A stretch of 8,368 nucleotides of DNA from CAXMST01 sp035267205. Lineage in GTDB: Bacteria; Actinomycetota; Thermoleophilia; Solirubrobacterales; 70-9. The translations under genes were made by a program, and so were the position numbers. Position 1 is the stretch's first letter. Every line of letters begins with the position of its first letter. The stretch covers positions 1 through 8,368 of the forward strand of contig DATFLZ010000165.1 of assembly GCA_035267205.1 (NCBI GenBank). The letters are read 5' to 3'. Positions 1 through 5,813 of the stretch are shown here, in pieces. The notes beneath the pieces were generated by a model, which ran no database searches, was not told the origin of the DNA, and saw only the letters and a list, made by a program, of their open reading frames with translations.

Positions 1-2019
1 GGCGTCCCCGGCATCGGGGAGAAGACGGCCGCGACGCTCCTGCAGGAGTACGGGGACGTCGAGTCGGTCCTGGCCAACGTCGAGAACATCTCGGGGAAGA
101 AGCGCAAGGAGAACCTCACCAACCACGCCGACGATGCGCGCGTGTCGCGGGACCTGGCGACCATGCATCTCGATATCGACATCGGCCTCGACCTCGACGA
201 CGTCATGGCCGCGGAGCCGGATCGGTCCCGATTGCGGGACTACGCGGCCGAGTTCGAGCTCAGGCAGGTGATCCAGCGTCTCGAGGACGACTGGGACGAG
301 ACGGTTCCCGAGCGTGAGGCCGAGCGTGCGCTCGAGATCGAGCCACGGGAGGGGCTGCCCGGCGGGCTGGGGGAGGGCGAGATCGCGATCGCCTATGCGG
401 GCGGGCGCTGGGGCGGCTTCGACGGCGAGGCGCTGCTCGAGGCCGAGATCGGGCGCGGCGAGCTGACCGAGGCGCTGGGTGGCCGACCGCTCGTCGCCCA
501 CGACGTCAAGGCGCTCGGTGGCGGCGGCCCGGCGGGGCTGCTGGCCAACGCGGGGCCCGGCGCGCTCGAGATCGCCCACGACTCGATCGTCGCCGCGTAC
601 CTGATCGACCCGGCGCGCCGCACCTACGTGCTCCGCGAGCTGGCGGCCGACGAGGGCATCTCGGTCCAGGCGGCCGAGGGGGGCGACGGCGGGCAGCTGT
701 CCCTCGACGGGTCTGAGCAGGGCGCCGACAGCGCCGAGGAGGCCCGGCTCGCATGGGAGCTCGCCGCCAGGCAGCGCCCGAGGCTCGGCGAGCTGGACCT
801 CGAACGCGTGATGGCGGAGGTGGAGCTGCCGCTGATCGAGGTCCTGGCCTCGATGGAGCGGGAGGGCCTGAAGCTCGACACCGACCGCCTCGGCGCGATC
901 TCCGACTCCCTGGCCGGCGAGGCCGAGGGGCTGCAGAAAGAGATCTGGGAGCTGGCCGGCCGCGAGTTCACGATCGGCTCCCCGCAGCAGCTCGCCGAGG
1001 TCCTGTTCGAGGAGCTGGAGCTGACCCGCAAGCGGCGCGGCAAGACCGGCTATTCGACCGATGCCCGGGTGCTCGCCCAGATTCGCGACGAGCATGAGAT
1101 CGTCGCCAAGGTCGAGCGCTGGCGCGAGGTGACCAAGCTCAAGAACACCTACCTCGACTCGCTGCCGGGCCTGATCAATCCCGACACCGGCCGGATCCAC
1201 ACGACCTTCAGCCAGGTGCGGGCGGCGACCGGGCGCCTGTCCTCGACCAACCCGAACCTCCAGAACATCCCGATCCGCTCCGACCTCGGCCGTCCGATCC
1301 GCGGCTGCTTCGTCGCCGAGCAGGGCCACGTGTTGACCTCGTGCGACTACAACCAGGTCGAGCTCCGCGTGCTCGCCCACATCTCGGGCGATGAGGCGCT
1401 GCGCGAGATCTTCGCCTCGGGGGAGGACGTGCACGCCGCGACCGCTGCGGGGATCATCGGCGCCGACCCGGAGGCGATCTCGCCGGGCGAGCGCGCGAAG
1501 GCGAAGATGGTCAACTACGGCATCGCCTACGGCCTCAGCGCCTTCGGGCTGGCCGACCGGCTCGGCATCGACGTCAAGGAGGCGGGTAGCTACATCGATC
1601 GCTACTTCGAGCGGTTCGAGGGCGTCAAGCGCTTCATCGACACCACGATCGAGAGCGCCAAGGACACTGGGCGGGTGACGACCCTGATGGGCCGCCGGCG
1701 CCTGATCCCGGAGCTGCGCTCCCGTAACCCCCAGACCAGGGGGCTGGGAGAGCGTCTGGCGGTGAACACTGTGATCCAGGGAACGGCGGCCGACATCATC
1801 AAGCTCGCGATGATCGGGGCCCGGCGGGCGCTGGAGGGCAGCGGCCTCGAGTCACGGCTCGTCCTGCAGATTCACGACGAGCTGCTGTTCGAGGGTCCGG
1901 AGGCCGAGGCCGACGCGGTCACCGACCTCGCCCGCGAGCAGATGATCGCGGCCTTCGACCTCGATCCGCCACTCGCGGTGGACGCCGGCAGCGGCCCCGA
2001 CTGGCTGGCCTGCAAGTAG
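1..2019 (+). CDS. polA: DNA polymerase I, 5' end missing
   Basis: Family A repair and Okazaki-fragment-processing polymerase. The frame is open from base 1, so the GTG at 142 is internal; 672 residues are visible and roughly 190 N-terminal residues (most of the 5' nuclease) lie outside. Residues 1-15 (GVPGIGEKTAATLLQ) are the helix-hairpin-helix of the 5' nuclease domain. Residues about 120-250 align with the 3'-5' exonuclease domain but lack the catalytic acids: no DxE at the first motif, and AHDVKAL (166-172) where the family has a K-x-D. Proofreading is therefore probably dead, as in Taq and mycobacterial PolA. The polymerase domain (about 270-672) is intact: ATGRLSSTNPNLQNIP (409-424), motif A with D449 (DYNQVELRVLAHISGD), motif B R498-x3-K502 followed by Y506-G, and motif C H625-D626 (LQIHDELLFE). 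Y506 replaces the Phe found in E. coli and Taq. The gene ends with TAG, and 92 bp separate it from the next gene. Confidence 0.98.
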   Translation, partial: GVPGIGEKTAATLLQEYGDVESVLANVENISGKKRKENLTNHADDARVSRDLATMHLDIDIGLDLDDVMAAEPDRSRLRDYAAEFELRQVIQRLEDDWDETVPEREAERALEIEPREGLPGGLGEGEIAIAYAGGRWGGFDGEALLEAEIGRGELTEALGGRPLVAHDVKALGGGGPAGLLANAGPGALEIAHDSIVAAYLIDPARRTYVLRELAADEGISVQAAEGGDGGQLSLDGSEQGADSAEEARLAWELAARQRPRLGELDLERVMAEVELPLIEVLASMEREGLKLDTDRLGAISDSLAGEAEGLQKEIWELAGREFTIGSPQQLAEVLFEELELTRKRRGKTGYSTDARVLAQIRDEHEIVAKVERWREVTKLKNTYLDSLPGLINPDTGRIHTTFSQVRAATGRLSSTNPNLQNIPIRSDLGRPIRGCFVAEQGHVLTSCDYNQVELRVLAHISGDEALREIFASGEDVHAATAAGIIGADPEAISPGERAKAKMVNYGIAYGLSAFGLADRLGIDVKEAGSYIDRYFERFEGVKRFIDTTIESAKDTGRVTTLMGRRRLIPELRSRNPQTRGLGERLAVNTVIQGTAADIIKLAMIGARRALEGSGLESRLVLQIHDELLFEGPEAEADAVTDLAREQMIAAFDLDPPLAVDAGSGPDWLACK

Positions 2020-2111
2020 GGGTCCCTAAGGGCCTGTAGGGGAGATTCCCGATTTACAAGCGGGCGTGGCGCTGGAAGCCTGGATCCAGCAAGCTACGAC
2101 TGGAGGATCAG
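2020..2111 (+). promoter_or_regulatory. intergenic leader of the PspC operon
   Basis: This 92-bp gap between polA and the PspC operon must hold the operon promoter unless it is read through from polA. TTTACA at 2053-2058 resembles a -35 box, but no good -10 lies 16-18 nt downstream, so the promoter is not assigned. GCTGGA (2071-2076) and TCCAGC (2085-2090) could form a 6-bp stem with an 8-nt loop, and CTGGATCCAG (2080-2089) is a perfect 10-bp palindrome, a possible operator half-site or chance. No T-tract follows any hairpin, so no intrinsic terminator for polA is visible. Confidence 0.3.
2102..2107 (+). promoter_or_regulatory. ribosome binding site of PspC/toastrack gene
   Basis: GGAGGA lies 4 nt before the ATG at 2112 and is the only strong Shine-Dalgarno sequence at a gene start in the window. 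It fixes the start of the operon's first gene and implies a leadered transcript, unlike the transporter, flavoprotein and rpsA genes. Confidence 0.85.
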
Positions 2112-3227
2112 ATGAACGAGGAAGAGAAGGACGCGCAGACTGAGTCGGCGCCGAAGCGGTTGCTGCGATCCGACGACGACCGGATGCTCGCCGGGGTCGC
2201 CGGCGGCCTCGCCGACTACTTCGGCCTCGACCCGATCATCTTCAGGATCGCGTTCGGCGTCTCGGTGCTGTTCGGCGGGCTGGGCCTGGTGGTGTACCTG
2301 GCGCTGACCCTGTTCGTGCCGCTCGACGACGGCAGCGAGCATCCACAGGCGATCGCGCAGCGATCGAACTGGACCGCGCTGCTGGCGATCGGCTTCCTCT
2401 TGCTGATCGCCATCCCGGCGATCGGCGGGGGGTTGATCTGGGGCGACGGCCCCGGATCCCTGTTCTGGATCGCCGTGCCGATCGCCGCCGCCGTGGCCGC
2501 GTGGGCCGTGGTGAGAGATCGGGGCGGCTGGCGCGGCGGGGGCAAGACTCTGGGAGCGGTGCTGCTGGCTCTGCTGGCAGCGACCGTGTTCGCCTCGCTG
2601 GCGCTCACCGCGGCGCTGCTGACGGCAGTCGGCGAGGGCGTGGCTGTCGCGGTCGGGCTCTCGATCGCCGGAGTTCTCCTGATCGCGCTGGCTGTGCTCG
2701 GCCTCGGGCGATGGCTGATCCTGCCGGTGGCGGCGATCGCGCTCGGTGCCTCCGCCGCGGCCGCGAGCGATTTCGACCTCGAGGGCGGGATCGGCGAGCG
2801 GACGTACCAGCCCGCCGGCTTCAGCGAGATTCCGGCCGATGGCTATCAGCTCGGGATCGGAGAGCTGGTCATCGACCTTCGCGACATCGAGTGGGCCGGG
2901 CGGACGCTCGAGCTCGACGCCCGGCTCGGCATGGGCGAGGCGGTAATCGCGGTCCCCGAGCGCGTCTGCGTGACCGGTGACGCGGAGGCGCGGGTCGGCG
3001 AGATGGCTGTCGCCGGTCAGCGGCTCGAGGGCGTCGACCTCGAGCTCCCCGACCGTGCCGCCCCGAAGGCCGGGCCGGCGCTCGAGCTGGACGCCTCACT
3101 CGACGTTGGCGCCCTCCGGGTGGTGAACGACGACGCGGTCGACGTGCTCAGGGAGCGCGGCGGCGGCGCGAACAGCCTCGACGACAACGTCCTCCGTGAG
3201 CGCAACACCGAGGCGTGCTCCCGGTGA
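2112..3227 (+). CDS. PspC-domain membrane protein with LiaF/toastrack-like C-terminal domain
   Basis: A 371-residue predicted inner-membrane protein. Residues about 16-70 form a PspC domain: a basic RLLRS start, AGVAGGLADYFGLDP (27-41), then a membrane helix ending in FVP. Four or five further hydrophobic segments follow (about 88-110, 116-134, 146-172, 176-199, 200-218). Residues about 222-345 are soluble and beta-rich, with repeated short units such as YQLGIGELVIDL (245-256) and RLGMGEAVIAVP (271-282). This resembles the LiaF C-terminal/toastrack fold (family knowledge; assignment inferred from pattern). Such proteins accompany envelope-stress two-component systems and often restrain or tune the kinase. 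It has a strong RBS and is first in the operon; its TGA overlaps the next start as GTGA. The most likely role is an accessory stress sensor for the kinase two genes downstream. PspC is confident; toastrack is moderate. Confidence 0.88.
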   Translation: MNEEEKDAQTESAPKRLLRSDDDRMLAGVAGGLADYFGLDPIIFRIAFGVSVLFGGLGLVVYLALTLFVPLDDGSEHPQAIAQRSNWTALLAIGFLLLIAIPAIGGGLIWGDGPGSLFWIAVPIAAAVAAWAVVRDRGGWRGGGKTLGAVLLALLAATVFASLALTAALLTAVGEGVAVAVGLSIAGVLLIALAVLGLGRWLILPVAAIALGASAAAASDFDLEGGIGERTYQPAGFSEIPADGYQLGIGELVIDLRDIEWAGRTLELDARLGMGEAVIAVPERVCVTGDAEARVGEMAVAGQRLEGVDLELPDRAAPKAGPALELDASLDVGALRVVNDDAVDVLRERGGGANSLDDNVLRERNTEACSR

Positions 3228-3409
3228 GCCGGCGCTCTCCCGATCTCGTCGGGCTCGCTGCCGGCATCGCCGCCGTCGCGCTCGGTGGGCTCCTGGCCCT
3301 CGACCGTGACGGCGCGATCACGCTCGGCGCGGGGTGGATCGCCGTGGCGGCCTGCGCGGCGGCGGGCGTCGTGCTCGTCACCAGCGGCCTCATGGACCGG
3401 CGGGACTGA
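3224..3409 (+). CDS. small two-helix membrane protein, unknown function
   Basis: A 61-residue product, not recognised as a named family. The GTG at 3224 is chosen because it overlaps the preceding TGA as GTGA, a classic translational-coupling junction; an in-frame GTG at 3215 would add three residues. It starts MSRRSPD, followed by hydrophobic helices at about 7-26 and 34-55 joined by a short loop (LDRDGAITLG, 26-35), and ends in the charged MDRRD. A basic N-terminus before helix 1 suggests both ends face the cytoplasm. The kinase gene begins 2 nt after its stop. Codon use matches its neighbours (G/C third positions), supporting real coding. Its place between a PspC/toastrack protein and a PspC kinase suggests an accessory membrane subunit, a LiaI- or PspB-like role by analogy only; no sequence motif proves this. 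Confidence 0.75.
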   Translation: MSRRSPDLVGLAAGIAAVALGGLLALDRDGAITLGAGWIAVAACAAAGVVLVTSGLMDRRD

Positions 3410-3411
3410 AG

Positions 3412-4680
3412 GTGGGGGCGGGCGACGAGCAGCGCTCGGCCGGCGGGCTGCGAAGGGACCCCGAGGCGGGCCTCGTCGCCGGAGTGCTCGCCGGCGTCGG
3501 GGAGCGGGTGGGCGTCGATCCGCTGCTCGTGAGGATCCTCTTCCTCGTGCTCGTCGTCGCCTCCGGCGGCCTCCTGCTGGTCGCGTACGCACTCGCGTGG
3601 GCCATCCTCCCAGGGGGGCCCGCGGGGGAGGGCGAGCGGGGCGCCACGGCACCGCCGGCCGATGCGCCCGGTCCGGGTCGTCGCCGTCGCGGGCGGCTCG
3701 CGCTCGGGGTCGGCCTGCTGATGCTCGCAGTGCTGCTGAGCTTCCGCGAGCTCGGCATCTGGTGGAGCGATGCCCTGGCCTGGCCGCTCGTGCTTGCCGC
3801 TGCCGGCGTCGCGCTGCTCTGGCGCCAGTCGGTCGCCGACGGCACCGAGCTCGATGCAGTGCCGACCGCCGCGCCCTCGCCGACCGCGCCCGCCCCCGAT
3901 CGCCGTCGTGAACGCCGCGCCTCCCTGCTGCGGCTCTACCGCGGTGGCTTCGGCGTTGCCCTCGTGCTGGGCGCGGCGCTCCTGTTCCTATTTGCCAACG
4001 ACACGCTGGGAGCCGCCCGCGACGTCGCCGTCACCGCGATCGTGATCGGGGTCGCCGCGGCGCTGATCCTCGCGCCGTTCCTGTGGCGGCTCGGGCGCAA
4101 GCTGGCTGCCGAGCGAGCGGAGCGGATCAGGACGCAGGAGAAGGCGGAGCTCGCGGCGCACCTGCACGACTCCGTGCTGCAGACGCTGACGCTGATGCAG
4201 AAGCGGGCCGGGGAGCCGGAGGAGGTGGCGGCGCTCGCTCGCCGGCAGGAGCGGGAGCTCCGCAGCTGGCTGGCGGGCGAGGATGGCGAGGAGGGCGATG
4301 GCTTCGCCGGTGCGCTGACCGCCGCGGCGGAGCAGGTCGAGGACGCGCACCGCACCGCCGTCGAGGTTGTGATCGTCGGCGACTGCGAGCTCGATGAGCG
4401 CGGCTCGGCGCTCGTCGGAGCCGCCCGCGAGGCGCTCACCAACGCGGCCAAGTTCGCCGGGCCGCCGATCTCGCTCTACGCGGAGGTGGAGGACGGCCGC
4501 ATCGAGGCCTACGTTCGCGATCGCGGCACCGGCTTCGACCCCGCGGCCGTGAACGCCGGCCGCCGCGGGATCAGCGAGTCGATCGTCGGCCGCATGGAGC
4601 GCAACGGCGGCAGCGCCGAGATCAGCTCCGGGGACCATGGCACCGAGGTCCAGCTCCGGATTGATAGGGATGGGGCATGA
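3412..4680 (+). CDS. PspC-domain sensor histidine kinase (HisKA_3 class)
   Basis: A 422-residue membrane kinase. The open frame extends back to 3334, but that would overlap the small gene by 76 bp, and the PspC homology begins only after GTG 3412, which sits 2 nt past the previous stop. Residues about 11-69 are a PspC domain (AGVLAGVGERVGVDP, 23-37, then a helix to about 67). Further helices lie at about 96-111, 118-137, 177-196 and 203-226, with an Ala/Pro linker at 149-163. The dimerisation/phosphoacceptor motif AAHLHDSVLQTL (248-259) puts the phosphorylated residue at His252. The ATPase domain has an N-box (REALTNAAKFAG, Asn344), a G1 box (RDRGTGFDP, 369-377) and a late Gly motif (GDHGTEVQLRI, 407-417). 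The architecture matches actinobacterial PspC kinases such as Streptomyces MacS (family knowledge). Its TGA overlaps the regulator's ATG (ATGA). The predicted signal is envelope state; the ligand is unknown. Confidence 0.92.
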   Translation: MGAGDEQRSAGGLRRDPEAGLVAGVLAGVGERVGVDPLLVRILFLVLVVASGGLLLVAYALAWAILPGGPAGEGERGATAPPADAPGPGRRRRGRLALGVGLLMLAVLLSFRELGIWWSDALAWPLVLAAAGVALLWRQSVADGTELDAVPTAAPSPTAPAPDRRRERRASLLRLYRGGFGVALVLGAALLFLFANDTLGAARDVAVTAIVIGVAAALILAPFLWRLGRKLAAERAERIRTQEKAELAAHLHDSVLQTLTLMQKRAGEPEEVAALARRQERELRSWLAGEDGEEGDGFAGALTAAAEQVEDAHRTAVEVVIVGDCELDERGSALVGAAREALTNAAKFAGPPISLYAEVEDGRIEAYVRDRGTGFDPAAVNAGRRGISESIVGRMERNGGSAEISSGDHGTEVQLRIDRDGA

Positions 4681-5336
4681 GCGCGGGAACCGGCAGCCCA
4701 CCGACCGTCGTGATCGTCGACGACCACGCCCTCTTTCGGAGCGGCGTCCGCACCGAGCTCGAGGGCCTGGTCGACGTCGTCGGCGAGGCCGGCGGGGTGG
4801 AGGAGGCGGTCCGCCTGGTCGCCGACGTCAAGCCTGATGTCGTGCTCCTCGATGTCCACATGCCCTCGGGAGGCGGCGCTGCCGTGATCGCCGGCGTCAG
4901 CGAGAGCCGCCCGGGACAGCGCTTCCTGGCGCTGTCGGTCTCCGACGCCGCGGAGGACGTGATCGCCGTGGTTCGCGCCGGAGCGCGGGGGTATGTGACC
5001 AAGTCGATCTCCGGCGAGGAGCTCGCCGCGGCGATCCGCCGCGTGCACGAGGGCGACGCCGTGTTTTCACCGAGGCTCGCGGGCTTCGTCCTCGACGCCT
5101 TCGCGGGCGAGCTGACCGAGGCCGAGGTGGATCCCGAGCTCGATCAGCTGACGATGCGCGAGCGCGAGGTGCTGCGCCTCATCGCTCGCGGCTATCTCTA
5201 CAAGGAGATCGCGCTCAAGCTGAGCATCTCCCCGAAGACGGTCGAGGCTCACGTGAGTGCCGTGCTCCGCAAGCTCCAGCTCTCGAACCGGCACGAGCTC
5301 AGCCGCTGGGCCGTCGAGCGGCGCCTGATCGACTGA
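4677..5336 (+). CDS. NarL/LuxR-family response regulator
   Basis: A 219-residue cytoplasmic regulator, partner of the kinase it overlaps by 4 bp. The receiver domain (about 10-125) has the acidic pair D15-D16 (VVIVDDHALF), phosphoacceptor D59 (VVLLDVHMP), a switch Ser at 87 (LALSVSD) and Lys109 (GYVTKSIS), so it should be phosphorylatable. The C-terminal LuxR/GerE helix-turn-helix spans about 155-216: LTMREREVLRLIARG (158-172), then KEIALKLSISPKTVEAHVSA (176-195) containing the recognition helix. Length is normal for the family. It is the last gene of the operon. No target site can be named from this window, but self-regulation of the operon would be typical. It resembles actinobacterial MacR-type regulators paired with PspC kinases; orthology is inferred, not shown. 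Confidence 0.95.
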   Translation: MSAGTGSPPTVVIVDDHALFRSGVRTELEGLVDVVGEAGGVEEAVRLVADVKPDVVLLDVHMPSGGGAAVIAGVSESRPGQRFLALSVSDAAEDVIAVVRAGARGYVTKSISGEELAAAIRRVHEGDAVFSPRLAGFVLDAFAGELTEAEVDPELDQLTMREREVLRLIARGYLYKEIALKLSISPKTVEAHVSAVLRKLQLSNRHELSRWAVERRLID

Positions 5337-5363
5337 GCCGGGGCGTGGCCGCCGGGCCGCGAT

Positions 5364-5369
5364 TACGAT
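5364..5369 (+). promoter_or_regulatory. -10 promoter element, likely leaderless transcript
   Basis: TACGAT fits the TANNNT pattern of sigma-70-type -10 boxes and ends 6 nt before the ATG at 5376, so transcription would start at or next to the A of the start codon. No Shine-Dalgarno sequence lies in the 39-bp gap. No -35 match is evident at 17 nt spacing. Confidence 0.5.
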
Positions 5370-5375
5370 TCGCCC

Positions 5376-5813
5376 ATGGACCGAGGTCTCGCAGTGATCC
5401 TGACCGCCGCCGTGGGCGGGCTGATCGCAATGCAGCCCGCGATCAACTCCGGGCTCTCGAGGGAGACGGGCAGCCTGCCGGCAGCACTCGTCAGCTTCAT
5501 CGTCGGCACGATCGCGCTCGCCGTGATCGTCGGCCTCTCCGGTCAGCTCGGCAACGTCAGGTTCGCCTTCGACGCAGCGCCGGTCTACCTGCTCGGCGGC
5601 CTGCTCGGCGCCCTGTACGTGACGATGGCCTTGATCGCCGTGCGCGAGATCGGCGCCGGCGGGGTCGCCGCCGCGACGATCACCGGTCAGCTGACCTTCA
5701 GCCTGATCATCGACCGGCTCGGGATCCTCGGTCTACGTGAGACTGAGATCACGGTCGACCGGCTCCTCGGAGTCGCCCTGCTCCTTGCCGGCACCTGGCT
5801 CATCGTTCGCTGA
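5376..5813 (+). CDS. DMT-superfamily YdcZ-type membrane transporter (DUF606)
   Basis: A 145-residue integral membrane protein with about five helices (about 4-23, 34-56, 69-88, 93-112, 127-144). Family signatures are visible: AMQPAINSGLSRETGSLPAA (18-37), corresponding to the G-x-x-x-P-x-Q-x-x-x-N-x-x-L pattern near the N-terminus, SFIVGT (40-45), and TGQLTFSLIIDRLG (103-116), the strongly conserved GQL...D..G segment. Length equals the usual single-domain half-size DMT protein, which generally works as a dimer. Substrate is unknown. It lies 39 bp after the regulator gene but has its own likely -10 element, so it may be transcribed separately from the stress operon. Its last 81 bp, which encode a normal C-terminal helix, also encode the tail of the opposing flavoprotein gene. 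Confidence 0.88.
   Translation: MDRGLAVILTAAVGGLIAMQPAINSGLSRETGSLPAALVSFIVGTIALAVIVGLSGQLGNVRFAFDAAPVYLLGGLLGALYVTMALIAVREIGAGGVAAATITGQLTFSLIIDRLGILGLRETEITVDRLLGVALLLAGTWLIVR
5733..5813. other. 81-bp convergent coding overlap
   Basis: The 3' ends of the transporter gene (+, stop 5811-5813) and the flavoprotein gene (-, stop 5733-5735) overlap. On the plus strand the segment encodes a conserved-looking hydrophobic helix (RLLGVALLLAGTWLIVR); on the minus strand it encodes a Gly/Asp/Glu-rich tail. No earlier stop exists in the flavoprotein frame, so the overlap is real unless there is a sequence error. Confidence 0.85.

Noticed and set aside
142..144. polA start at GTG 142
   Set aside because: The frame is open to base 1 and residues before 142 encode the conserved 5' nuclease helix-hairpin-helix.
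2021..2090. Possible terminator hairpins after polA (CCC-TAA-GGG and GCTGGA/TCCAGC)
   Set aside because: Stems are only 3-6 bp and no T-tract follows, so they do not qualify as intrinsic terminators.
3334..3411. Longer N-terminus for the kinase from GTG 3334
   Set aside because: It would overlap the small gene by 76 bp and add an Arg/Gly-rich stretch; PspC homology begins just after GTG 3412, which directly follows the previous stop.
3017..3652. 211-residue minus-strand open frame opposite the small gene and kinase
   Set aside because: Arg/Pro/Ala-rich composition typical of antisense shadows; the plus-strand genes there have recognisable domains.
3988..4701. 237-residue minus-strand open frame opposite the kinase
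   Set aside because: It mirrors the HisKA_3/ATPase coding region and has no motif of its own.
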